From assembly GCA_012520995.1 (NCBI GenBank), contig JAAYNI010000067.1, positions 62,001 through 126,000 on the forward strand: a stretch of 64,000 nucleotides of DNA, in the 5' to 3' direction. Below are positions 1 to 9,464 of the stretch, one piece after another. Within the stretch, counting starts at the first letter, position 1. Each line of letters opens with the position of its first letter. The notes beneath the pieces were generated by a model. The model was given only the letters and a program-made list of their open reading frames with translations. It was not told where the DNA came from and did not search any database. This stretch comes from Candidatus Rifleibacteriota bacterium (GTDB lineage Bacteria; Muiribacteriota; Ozemobacteria; Ozemobacterales; Ozemobacteraceae). Made by a program: the position numbers and the translations under genes.

Positions 1-37
1 CTTTGGAGGCCAAGGGCAAAGAAGCGTAAAGTTCCAA

Positions 38-71
38 GGTTCAGACGCTTTTGGCGTCTGAACCTTTTTTT
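38..71 (+). terminator. Rho-independent terminator
   Basis: GGTTCAGACGC-ttttg-GCGTCTGAACC followed by TTTTTTT. Confidence 0.85.
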
Positions 72-89
72 AGCTAAGGAGAAATTTAA

Positions 90-1109
90 ATGAAAGTTTT
101 GTTAACGGGCGGTGCAGGCTTTATTGGCAGTCATTGTGCGGTGGAGTTGTACAATGAAGGTTTTGAGCCTTATATTTTGGACAATTTTGTAAATAGCAAG
201 CCCGCAGTTGCAGACAGAATCCGCAAGATTACCGGCAAAGATATTCCGCTGTTTGAAGGGGATATTCTTGATACCGCTTATTTGGAACAGATTCTTGAGG
301 AAAATAAAATAGAAGCTGTTATGCACTTTGCGGCTCTCAAATCTGTTGGCGAGTCGGTAGGAATGCCTCTTGAATATTATAAAAACAATGTGGCAGGAAC
401 TCTTTCCATACTTGAAGCTATTAAGCGTTGTTCCGTGAAAAACTTTCTTTTCAGTTCCTCTTGCACTGTTTACGGTGAAAATGCTCTTTCACCAGTAACA
501 GAAGGCTTGCCTCTTGGAGGAACGACTAATCCTTATGGAACAAGCAAGTTCATGGTTGAACTCATTTTGAGGGATTTCAAACGTGCTTTCAAAGACTTTC
601 AACTCATTTCCCTGCGCTATTTTAACCCAATTGGAGCTCATCCGTCAGGGCATATTGGGGAAGACTCTAGAACAAAGCCTACTAATCTGATGCCTCTTAT
701 TATGAAAGCGGTTTCAGGTCAAATAAAAGAGTTGAGCGTTTTTGGCAATGATTACCCTACGCATGATGGAACTTGTATCAGAGATTATATTCATGTGGTT
801 GACTTGGCTAGAGCCCATGTGGCTGCTATAAAGAGGGCTAAGTTTTCTCCGGATGAGGTTGTGACTTACAACATTGGAACAGGTCATGGTTTTTCAGTAA
901 TGGAGATGCTTGAAACATTTGAAAAGACCACAGGTGAAACAGTACCCTTTAAAATAGTTGGACGCAGACCTGGGGATTTAACAGAAATATATGCTGATCC
1001 TTCAAAAGCTTTAAATGAATTGGGATGGAAGGCAGAAAAAACTTTGGAAGATATGTGTAAAGATTCTTGGAATTGGCAGACTCTGAACCCTGAAGGCTAC
1101 CCTGATTAA
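90..1109 (+). CDS. galE: UDP-glucose 4-epimerase
   Basis: N-terminal GGAGFIGSH Rossmann motif, SSSCTVYG and YGTSK catalytic region, full-length SDR epimerase. Confidence 0.93.
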   Translation: MKVLLTGGAGFIGSHCAVELYNEGFEPYILDNFVNSKPAVADRIRKITGKDIPLFEGDILDTAYLEQILEENKIEAVMHFAALKSVGESVGMPLEYYKNNVAGTLSILEAIKRCSVKNFLFSSSCTVYGENALSPVTEGLPLGGTTNPYGTSKFMVELILRDFKRAFKDFQLISLRYFNPIGAHPSGHIGEDSRTKPTNLMPLIMKAVSGQIKELSVFGNDYPTHDGTCIRDYIHVVDLARAHVAAIKRAKFSPDEVVTYNIGTGHGFSVMEMLETFEKTTGETVPFKIVGRRPGDLTEIYADPSKALNELGWKAEKTLEDMCKDSWNWQTLNPEGYPD

Positions 1110-1177
1110 TACAGTGACTAGTGGGCAGAGAGGGCGACGATGCCAGTGATAAGTGACGAAAACTTCAAGGGAGTAGG

Positions 1178-1292
1178 GGAGCTTGTCCGAAAAATGGCAA
1201 AAAACTCAAAACTTGAAAAAGCGCATCTGATGAAACAGCTATAAACAGCGAGTTTTTAAAATGCAAAATCCTAAAATTCAGGCATAAAAAAA
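1178..1292 (+). repeat. Truncated copy of a TIR element (family 2)
   Basis: Shares gTCCGAAAAnTGnCAAAAAACTCAAAACTTGAAAAAG and gagttt..AAATGCAAAATC with 48911-49042; lacks the right terminal repeat. Confidence 0.65.
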
Positions 1293-1365
1293 TCGGGGCG
1301 GCCGGGCTCGAACCGGCGACCTCATGGTCCCGAACCATGCACGCTGCCAACTGCGCTACGCCCCG
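1293..1365 (-). tRNA. tRNA-Pro (anticodon CGG)
   Basis: Reverse complement CGGGGCGTAGCGCAGTTGGCAGCGTGCATGGTTCGGGACCATGAGGTCGCCGGTTCGAGCCCGGCCGCCCCGA; 7-bp acceptor, loop TTCGGGA, T-loop TTCGAGC. Confidence 0.93.
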
Positions 1366-1448
1366 TTGTTGCTGAAGTATAGCAGATAGGTTGTGGCATT
1401 GCAAGATAAAAAATTGTGAAGTTCTCACTCTTGTGCTATCATTTTGCA

Positions 1449-2441
1449 ATGTTTGGCAAGCTAATAAAAATTATGAGTCTTGGATTTTCCGCTACTTTCA
1501 GTACAGTGGCAGGAATTGTTTTTCTAATTATTTTTACTGTTCGCTTGGAATTGCCCCTTTCAAAATTTGATACTTTCTTGCTGATTTCCTCAATACTTCC
1601 TTTTCTTCTAGGAGATACTGTTAATGCCTATGTTATGAGCCGTCTGAAACATGATATTGAATCAGAATGGTATGACATAGCTATAGCAATAAATTCAAAA
1701 CAAATAGTTGCAAAATACTATCGCTGGATAAGGAGCGTGTCTGTAGTTTCTGCGTTTTCCGGGGTTTTGGTTTTCTTGCTTTCCCATTTCAATCTATTTC
1801 CAAAATTGCTCTATGTTCTGAAGTTTGTTTTTCCTGTTTCCTTCGCTATTTTAGGCATTATATGTTTGCAAAACATCGTTTTTGCCATTGATAAAGAAGT
1901 CAACGCAAATCTCCGCAAGAAAATAACCTTTTCAGCTTTGACCGTGCCCCCTGTTTTTCTGTTGTTATATGCTTATTTGCTTTTGAATCCTCAAATGTTT
2001 TCTCATAAAGCGGTTATTTTCTTTTATTCTCTCTTCTATCTTGGCGCTTCCGCTGCAATGCAGCCTGTTCCGACAAAATATTCTCTTTCTTCTTTTCTAA
2101 GAGGTTTAGGTATAGGAGCTTTTCAAGAAACTGAAGATCAGCTTATTGCCAGATTGATTGCGGAAGCCAAAGAAATGGCGGAAAAGAAAAAGAGGGGAGA
2201 AAAGATTCCTTTGGGAGCTCACGAAATAGTTGACGTGACAAATATTGTTCATGTTAAAGGTGCAGATGTTGCTGCTTCGCCCGTTAATAAATTTTTTAGC
2301 GACATAGAAGATGCTGAGCCTGTTGAAGAACTTGAATCTGTTTCCTTGAATGCTTCTCAGGATGCTTTTTTAGAGTTCGAGGAAGATATTTACGATAATT
2401 CTGAAATTGATGCTGATCCTGAAAATAAGGGAGCGGGATAA
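1449..2441 (+). CDS. Hypothetical multi-pass membrane protein with acidic cytoplasmic tail
   Basis: ORF 1416-2441; several hydrophobic segments; likely start is the internal Met at 1449. Confidence 0.65.
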   Translation: MFGKLIKIMSLGFSATFSTVAGIVFLIIFTVRLELPLSKFDTFLLISSILPFLLGDTVNAYVMSRLKHDIESEWYDIAIAINSKQIVAKYYRWIRSVSVVSAFSGVLVFLLSHFNLFPKLLYVLKFVFPVSFAILGIICLQNIVFAIDKEVNANLRKKITFSALTVPPVFLLLYAYLLLNPQMFSHKAVIFFYSLFYLGASAAMQPVPTKYSLSSFLRGLGIGAFQETEDQLIARLIAEAKEMAEKKKRGEKIPLGAHEIVDVTNIVHVKGADVAASPVNKFFSDIEDAEPVEELESVSLNASQDAFLEFEEDIYDNSEIDADPENKGAG

Positions 2442-2564
2442 AAGCATTTTTACACTGAACTATTCCTATTTTAAAAGAAATTTTCTGACACTTTTTCCAT
2501 CAAACACTCTTTCTTCTGGAAAATAGCAGCTTGCCATTATATATTGATTAAACAAAAGATTAAC

Positions 2565-4652
2565 ATGAACAAAATTTGGACAATCAAAAATATTCCACAT
2601 GAAAAGATTGACGGCATAAGATTTACCGGGCTGCCGGAGGTTCTTTTGCGTGTGCTTGCTGCTAGAAATGTTTCTGATCCTGAAGAAGCTGAACGATATT
2701 TTCGTCCCAAGGTAAGATATCTTTCTTCTCCATTTTTGATGAATGGTATCAACACCGCTATAGCACGTATACTTAAAGCTTTTGATGACTATGAGAATAT
2801 ATTAGTATATGGTGACAGAGACGTTGATGGAGTGACTTCTACTGTTCTTCTGACTGAAACGCTCAGAACTTACTATGACAGAGTTGATTACACCGTTCCG
2901 GTAATTGAAGACGGTTACGGTCTAAACAATGATTATATAGATGCTGCGGAAAAAGACGGCATAACTCTGATCATAACAGTTGATTGCGGCATCAGCAATG
3001 CAGAAGAAGTAGCTTATGCGGCTTCCAAGGGAATAGACGTAATAGTGACTGACCACCATGAACCGCCCGAGATTTTACCTGAAGCGGTTACCTTGCTTGA
3101 CCCCAAGCTTCCTGCTTCCGGTTGTCCGCAAACAGATCTTGCAGGAGTGGGAGTAGCTTTTAAACTGGCTTTGGCCGTAGAGACTGCTATGTCGCTGGAA
3201 ATGAGCAAAGATCTTCTAGCGCTTGATTTGACCGGAAATGAGCTTTCAGCCGTTAAATTTTCGCCTGCCGAAGGTTTCAAAAGAGTTAAGCGTCTTTCGG
3301 AAGAGCTTTTTTCGGAATCTAACCGGCTTTTATTCTTTTCGAAGCGAGAGATATCTTCGATTTCAAGTATTATGCCTGATTTGGAGTCGGCTTTGCAGCA
3401 ACGCCAGCATAGCGATGTTGTAATCCTTGAAAGATTGTTTGAAGAAAAACTTCCTGACTTTAAGAGCTTATCTAAACAAAAGGTGGTTTCTGAGTTTGGC
3501 CTTGGAAAGATCGCTGATCCTGGGGAACTTTTAGTTTTTGTTTATCTGAAAGCTCTTGAATCCGCTTTGCCTGCATTGAGAGAGCGTATCAATAATTCGA
3601 TGGATTTGCTTGCTATTGGCACTATAGCGGATATGGTCCCTTTAACAGGAGAAAACAGAGTCTTTGCAAAACTTGGTCTCAATTGTGTAAGCAAAACTAG
3701 CAGAGCTGGATTGATAAGTATTTTCAATGAACTTGGATGGCACAGAAAAAAGATTGTCGGCAAGGATGTTGGCTTTGGCATAGCTCCCATGATAAATGCC
3801 TCTGGTAGACTAAGTACGGCTAAGATAGCTATGGATTTGTTGTTGAGCGATTCTGCCAAAGAGTCGGAGGCATTGGCTAAAGAACTTTTTGATCTGAATA
3901 CAAAACGGAAAGGGCTTGGCGAAATATGTTACAGAGAAGTCAGAGAATATCTCTTGGAACAGAACGATTTAGATAAAAACAATATTCTCATGGTAGCTGC
4001 TCCTATTGCTAACCAAGGAGTCACAGGGATAGTTGCAACGAGACTTATGATTGAATTTGGCAAGCCTGTAGTAGTTCTTCTGCACGATAAAGATAGTTAT
4101 ACAGGGTCTGCCAGAAGTTGTAAAAACATCAATATACTTGATGTTTTGTCCAGCTCTGCACAACACATTGAAAAGTTTGGCGGGCACGTTGGAGCGGCAG
4201 GCTTAACGGTAGCTTTTGATCAGGAAGAAGCTTTGAGAAAATCTCTTGGCGAATATGCCGAAGAGAATATTTCAGAGGAAGATCTCGCATCTGAGTGGCT
4301 CATAGATGCAAAGCTTGATATCTCTGAAGTGAATGAAGCTTTTCTCTCTAAATTGACGGCTTTTTCTCCATTTGGGATGGGCAATCAGCCTCCTGTTTTT
4401 GTATGTTATGACGCTCCTTTCTCAGAAGTGCGTAAGGTGGGAGATACAAAGGCTCATTTGCGTTTCAAATTCAAGCGAAGCAGGCAAAAAACTCTTTTCG
4501 GAATAGCCTTTAATCTCGGCAAGCTTATGGAAAGCGATCGTAAAACAAATGGTACATGCTCTATAGTTTATCAAGTTGAGCCAAACGATTATAATGGAGT
4601 CAGAAGCGCGCAGGTCGTGATTTTGGACTGCAAATTCAAGGAAAAAATATGA
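2565..4652 (+). CDS. recJ: Single-stranded-DNA-specific exonuclease RecJ
   Basis: DRDVDG, VDCGIS, TDHHEPPE DHH motifs; GIVATRLM and GHVGAAGL DHHA1 region; likely start is the internal Met. Confidence 0.92.
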   Translation: MNKIWTIKNIPHEKIDGIRFTGLPEVLLRVLAARNVSDPEEAERYFRPKVRYLSSPFLMNGINTAIARILKAFDDYENILVYGDRDVDGVTSTVLLTETLRTYYDRVDYTVPVIEDGYGLNNDYIDAAEKDGITLIITVDCGISNAEEVAYAASKGIDVIVTDHHEPPEILPEAVTLLDPKLPASGCPQTDLAGVGVAFKLALAVETAMSLEMSKDLLALDLTGNELSAVKFSPAEGFKRVKRLSEELFSESNRLLFFSKREISSISSIMPDLESALQQRQHSDVVILERLFEEKLPDFKSLSKQKVVSEFGLGKIADPGELLVFVYLKALESALPALRERINNSMDLLAIGTIADMVPLTGENRVFAKLGLNCVSKTSRAGLISIFNELGWHRKKIVGKDVGFGIAPMINASGRLSTAKIAMDLLLSDSAKESEALAKELFDLNTKRKGLGEICYREVREYLLEQNDLDKNNILMVAAPIANQGVTGIVATRLMIEFGKPVVVLLHDKDSYTGSARSCKNINILDVLSSSAQHIEKFGGHVGAAGLTVAFDQEEALRKSLGEYAEENISEEDLASEWLIDAKLDISEVNEAFLSKLTAFSPFGMGNQPPVFVCYDAPFSEVRKVGDTKAHLRFKFKRSRQKTLFGIAFNLGKLMESDRKTNGTCSIVYQVEPNDYNGVRSAQVVILDCKFKEKI

Positions 4653-4957
4653 GTATTCTGGAAAGAGAACCCTTAAAAAAATATGATTTCAGCGCAATAA
4701 AAAACGTATGGGAAGAAATGGTTTTTATTGCTGTAAGCGACTTGATTACAAACGGTGAGATGTGTCCTTGTCACGACTGTGTTTTGGATACTTGCGCAGT
4801 GGCTTTGAATAGCTTGCCTCCAAAATATTGGTTTGTGGATTCCTATGATCTCTTTTTCAGAAGAAAAAAATTCGAGGAAAATATCTCTAATATAAGGATG
4901 GCTGAAGAAGCCGTGTACAAAGCCTATCAAATAGTTCAAAAGAATCCGCATCACTGA
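4649..4957 (+). CDS. ComFB-family protein
   Basis: MCPCHDCVLDTCAVALNSLPPKYW matches the ComFB Cys/LPP core; overlaps the recJ stop codon. Confidence 0.7.
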   Translation: MSILEREPLKKYDFSAIKNVWEEMVFIAVSDLITNGEMCPCHDCVLDTCAVALNSLPPKYWFVDSYDLFFRRKKFEENISNIRMAEEAVYKAYQIVQKNPHH

Positions 4958-5093
4958 TCGCGGTCTTTAAATTTAATAAAAAGAAGACAAATAAACTCTC
5001 TTCTGATAAGCTGTTACTCATAAGATTTAGGTCGCAGGTTTGCAAAATTGTCCAGCAGAGTTTGCGTAAAAATAGATTTTTCGGAGGTCTTTT

Positions 5094-8000
5094 ATGTTAT
5101 GCCCGAAGTGCAGTTATTTTAACGATGCGAAAAATAAATTCTGCAACATGTGTTCAGCTCCGTTGCCCAAAGAAGATGCAATGGAAGCGCCGGTTGAGAG
5201 AGACAGCCTTGATCTTGATTTGACTCTCGACTTTGATGATCTCGGCATAAATGTTGATGAAAAGCCTTCCGATTTTTCTGCATATACGGAAGAAGCTTCT
5301 GCCTCCGATGGTCTTTCAGATGTTACCGTAGATTTGGACATGGATTTGGATTTCACAGGTGACATTTTTTCAACCGAACAGGCAGAAGTTGCTGAACTGG
5401 AACTCTCAGACAGTGATGAGACCCTTGATTTTTCTGAGCCTGTCTTGCAAGAACCTGCAGCAGACGATTTGTCGCTAGATTTAGATCTGGACTTGGATCT
5501 TGATTTATATCTGTCTGCTGACACAGCCCATTCAGAAGGAGCGTCTGAAGTTTCATTAGATTTGGATTTGTCCGCTCCTGAGGAAATTGACTTGTCTGAT
5601 TCCGATGACTTGTTTGGCGACCTTTCTATTGGGGAAGATACCATTGTTCTGGAGGCAGAAGAAACACTTGAAGAAGCTCTTTCTGATGCTTCAGAGGACG
5701 ATTTGCTCGCTGATGATTTTGAATTGCCGGATGATTTGAATTCTTTACTGGTTGACTCTCAGCCTCCTGTAACTGATGACTCTCAGACACAATCTGCAGA
5801 ACAGGAAGAAGATGAACTCCTAGCTTCCCCCGCAGATTCCTTATCTATAGAGGTGGAAGACAGCTTTGCTCCAGTCGCATTGGAAGCTGAGGATTTGAAA
5901 GAACATGACGAAAGCTTTGACTTTGGAGATTTGGATCAAATTCAGACCATAGATGATGACGATGACCTGCAATCCTTAACAATTTCTTTTGATTCAATTT
6001 CCTCTCAAGAATCTTTTGAAGAGGATGTTGAAGTTCAGCAAATGGAAGATGACGGCTATCTCCATGAAGAGAACACTGTGCAGGACGCTTCCGGAGAGTT
6101 TGTTTTGGAAGCTGACGCTTTGGAGCAAGATCTCGATCTTGAGGCTTTTTTCCAAAATGACTCTGCTAATGAGCCTGTAGAGGAATCAGGTGTGGAAATT
6201 GAAGCTTCAGAAGTCCCTGAAACATATTTACATGAAGATGATTCATCGGGAATATTTATAGAAACTGATGATTTTAATTTATCTTCGGATGAATCATTTG
6301 AAATGGCTTCTGAACCATTTGTTGAATCTGATGATAACGTTGACAGCTGGCTTTTGCATATAGGGGAGCCTGAAAATAAGCCTAAAAAATCTTTGCATGA
6401 AGAAGATTTAAAAGGATATCAGGAAGGGGCCTTTAAAACAGAAGTTTTGGAACAGTCTCCTTCTTATGTCTATGAATCCGATGATTATTTGCCTTCTGCA
6501 GATGAGGCTCCAGTGATATCTGCTCACCAAGTTTTGTCCCCTGTTATAGCTCAAACTCCTCTTGAAGAACTTGAAGAACTTCGGGTTCTTTTGAAAGACT
6601 CGGAAGATCCTGATGAGCGCTATTCATTGGTTCTTCAGATATCAGAACTGGGCTTGCAGGAATCAGTTCCTGATTTTGTTGCTCTTTTAAATGATGAACT
6701 CAAAGATATTCGCGAAATAGCGGCGGATTACTTGGGCACTATTGGCAACAAAGAAGCTGTAAAACCTTTAATAGATTGTCTATCTTCACCTCATCCGCAG
6801 CTCAAGTTTATAGCAGCCCGTTCTATCGGAAAGCTGGAAGCAGAAGAAGCGGTTATGCCTCTTATCAAGCTTTTGGAAGAAGAAGACGAGGACTTGCGCT
6901 ATGTGACCTTGGAATCTCTCGGGAAAATAGGTTCATCTGCGGCTCTTAAGGCCGTAAGCGCTTTTCTCAAAAGTCGCAACAACGATCTTCGCTATATAGC
7001 TTGTGAAGCGGTTGGCAATATAGGCGATCCCGGCTCTGTAGCAATGCTTCTGCCTATGCTCAGAGATCCTGAATTTGATGTCAGACTTAAGGCAATAGAA
7101 GCTCTCGGCAAGGTTGCTTCCAAAGAAGCTTGTGATCAGCTGCTTGTTGTTCTCAGTGAAGATAACGAGGCTATTCGCTCACAGACTATAAAAGCTCTTG
7201 GGCAGATAAAAAATGAGAATGCCGTAGAGCCTTTGGTTGAACTTTATCCCAAGATGAATCCTCAGCTGAAAGAGCAAATACTTTGGGCTCTTGGTGAAAT
7301 AGGCAGCGCTAAGGCCGTTGAACCTATGCTCAAATTATCCAACTCTTTTAACTCGGCTCAAGTAAAATCGGCTTTGGAAGCTTTTGGCAAGATTAAATCT
7401 GAAAAGGCTTCGCGTTATGTGCTTTCTATTCTTGAAAGAGATGACTCAGACCTTTCTATTAGAGCTATAGCTGCTTTGGGTGAAATAAAAGAGAAATCCA
7501 CGGCAGGCAATTTGATTAAATTCTTGGAATCGCCTGATTCCGAGATAAAAATTGCAGCTGCTACTGCTCTGGGCAATATTGCTAACCCTATCGCCATTGA
7601 TGCTCTGATTCAGAAACTTTCAGATTCGGAAAAGGGTACACGCTATGCAGCCATTGAAGCTTTAGGCAAGATTTGCGGCGTAAGAGCGATAGATGCTTTG
7701 ATAAACTCGCTCAACGAGCAGGACGAACAGATAATAGAAAAAGCTGAGTGGGCTATATGTGAGATGGGCGAAGCTGCCGTAGATCACGTCAATAAAGCAA
7801 TTCAAGATGATAAAAATGCAAGCATTTTGCCTTCGCTCGTAAAAATTCTTGGTAAAATTGGCAGCATAAGGGCTATTTTCCCTCTGCTTCAGTTAATAGA
7901 AACCCACAAAGATTTGCCTCTGGCCAAAACTTTGGCTGACAGCTTGCTTTCCATTGACAACATAATTACTGGTGTAAATCCCATATCTGTTATTCTGAAG

Positions 8001-9446
8001 GAAGGCTATGCTTGGGCACAGTTCTCTATCGCCAAGGCTTTGGCTGAAATAGGAGACGACAGAGCTTTCAATCTCTTGATAAAAATAGCTGGACAAACCC
8101 TTTCAGAAGGTGATTTCAAGAAGCTTTCAGGTATCCCTGATAAGCGCGTCTTGGAATGCAGCAAAGAAATTCTCCATCTTATCAAGCTCAATGTTGCAAG
8201 ACTCTTTGCTGAGATCGGCAACGACAATGCTATACCAGTTTTGAAAGACTACTTTATAGCGTCTGACTTGTCGGAAAAATGCTGGACAGTCGAAGCTATT
8301 GGGGGAATAAATACAGATTCGGCTCTAGATGCTTTAACAGAAATTCTCAAAAAACCGGAATATAACATTCCTTTGGATTTGCTTTCCAAACAGATTGTAA
8401 GAAACAGCAGCAAGAAACTTGTGGAAAAACTTGTTATGAGTGCTTCCCATCCTTCGGAACAAGTCAGAATGGCTGTTGCGACCGTTCTTGGAGATACCGG
8501 CGATACAAGGGCTATGAGAACGCTTTCGGCTTTGGTTAAGGACCAGGCGGAAAAAGTCAGGGTGGCTGCCATAGACGCTATAGGTTCCATTGGCACAACT
8601 GTAGCTGTTCAGCCTGCTATAGACGCTCTCAGCGACTCGGTTGAATCGGTCAGAGCAAAAGCTGCTGAAGTTTTGGGCGGACTCAATGACACAGCCGCTG
8701 TTGAATTTCTGCAGAAATCTTCCAAGGATTCTTCGGAGCTGGTCAGAAAGCTTTCTATCAAGTCTTTGGCCGGCATGGCAGATGCAAGAGTTCCGGATAT
8801 AATAACAGCTGCTTTGAAAGATCAGGCGGAATCAGTCAGAATAACTGCCGCGGAAGCTCTCGGCGAACGCAGAGAAAGAGCTGCCTTGCCGCATTTGATC
8901 GAAGCTCTAGGCGATGAATCAGATAAGCTTAAAGTGGTAGTTGCGGAAGCCTTGGCGAAACTTGGCGATCCGGAAGCTATTATGCCCTTGTTGCCACACC
9001 TGGATTCTTCTTCACACGCGGTGCCTTTGGCTTGCAGCGAAGCTATCATCAGCTTTGGCGAAAATGCTTATCCGATGCTTATTGAAGCCCTTAAGAATCC
9101 CGAACCTCGCATTAGGCACCACGCATCAGAATTATTAGTGAGAATCTCTGATGATTCCTTGATTGGCAAGCTCTTGCGTCTTGCTCAGGACAGAAACAAC
9201 TTCCTGAGAGAAAATGTGGCTGCTATACTTGGCAAGGTTGGAGACAGCAGAGTAGTGGATACCCTGATAATGATGCTTTCAGATAGAAGCATTCTTGTCA
9301 GAAAGACCGCTGCAGAAGCTCTCGGCAACCTCAAAGACATACGTTCGGTTGTTGCCCTGAAACAGGCGACAAAAGACCAGAGCAGGGAAGTCAGGAAGGC
9401 TGCTAATGCAGCAATGCAAGCTGTTTTCCAAGAACATAAGCTCTGA
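5094..9446 (+). CDS. Zinc-ribbon / acidic low-complexity / HEAT-repeat protein
   Basis: N-terminal CPKCSYFNDAKNKFCNMC; LDLDLDLDLDL acidic region; C-terminal ~30-aa HEAT/PBS-lyase-like repeats (EALGxIGxxxAVxxLxxxL). Confidence 0.85.
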   Translation: MLCPKCSYFNDAKNKFCNMCSAPLPKEDAMEAPVERDSLDLDLTLDFDDLGINVDEKPSDFSAYTEEASASDGLSDVTVDLDMDLDFTGDIFSTEQAEVAELELSDSDETLDFSEPVLQEPAADDLSLDLDLDLDLDLYLSADTAHSEGASEVSLDLDLSAPEEIDLSDSDDLFGDLSIGEDTIVLEAEETLEEALSDASEDDLLADDFELPDDLNSLLVDSQPPVTDDSQTQSAEQEEDELLASPADSLSIEVEDSFAPVALEAEDLKEHDESFDFGDLDQIQTIDDDDDLQSLTISFDSISSQESFEEDVEVQQMEDDGYLHEENTVQDASGEFVLEADALEQDLDLEAFFQNDSANEPVEESGVEIEASEVPETYLHEDDSSGIFIETDDFNLSSDESFEMASEPFVESDDNVDSWLLHIGEPENKPKKSLHEEDLKGYQEGAFKTEVLEQSPSYVYESDDYLPSADEAPVISAHQVLSPVIAQTPLEELEELRVLLKDSEDPDERYSLVLQISELGLQESVPDFVALLNDELKDIREIAADYLGTIGNKEAVKPLIDCLSSPHPQLKFIAARSIGKLEAEEAVMPLIKLLEEEDEDLRYVTLESLGKIGSSAALKAVSAFLKSRNNDLRYIACEAVGNIGDPGSVAMLLPMLRDPEFDVRLKAIEALGKVASKEACDQLLVVLSEDNEAIRSQTIKALGQIKNENAVEPLVELYPKMNPQLKEQILWALGEIGSAKAVEPMLKLSNSFNSAQVKSALEAFGKIKSEKASRYVLSILERDDSDLSIRAIAALGEIKEKSTAGNLIKFLESPDSEIKIAAATALGNIANPIAIDALIQKLSDSEKGTRYAAIEALGKICGVRAIDALINSLNEQDEQIIEKAEWAICEMGEAAVDHVNKAIQDDKNASILPSLVKILGKIGSIRAIFPLLQLIETHKDLPLAKTLADSLLSIDNIITGVNPISVILKEGYAWAQFSIAKALAEIGDDRAFNLLIKIAGQTLSEGDFKKLSGIPDKRVLECSKEILHLIKLNVARLFAEIGNDNAIPVLKDYFIASDLSEKCWTVEAIGGINTDSALDALTEILKKPEYNIPLDLLSKQIVRNSSKKLVEKLVMSASHPSEQVRMAVATVLGDTGDTRAMRTLSALVKDQAEKVRVAAIDAIGSIGTTVAVQPAIDALSDSVESVRAKAAEVLGGLNDTAAVEFLQKSSKDSSELVRKLSIKSLAGMADARVPDIITAALKDQAESVRITAAEALGERRERAALPHLIEALGDESDKLKVVVAEALAKLGDPEAIMPLLPHLDSSSHAVPLACSEAIISFGENAYPMLIEALKNPEPRIRHHASELLVRISDDSLIGKLLRLAQDRNNFLRENVAAILGKVGDSRVVDTLIMMLSDRSILVRKTAAEALGNLKDIRSVVALKQATKDQSREVRKAANAAMQAVFQEHKL

Positions 9447-9464
9447 TTGCGGAAGGATTTTCAA

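Noticed and set aside
1165-1449. 94-aa minus-strand ORF
   Set aside because: Spans tRNA-Pro and a repeat fragment; not coding.
5460-5580. Tandem-looking GATTTGGATCTGGAC repeats as a possible CRISPR or satellite
   Set aside because: In-frame coding repeat for LDLDLD; no spacers. No CRISPR array was seen anywhere in the window.
5114-5644. Ser/Lys-rich 176-aa minus-strand ORF
   Set aside because: Antisense shadow of the Asp/Leu-rich tract of the HEAT protein; no RBS or homology.
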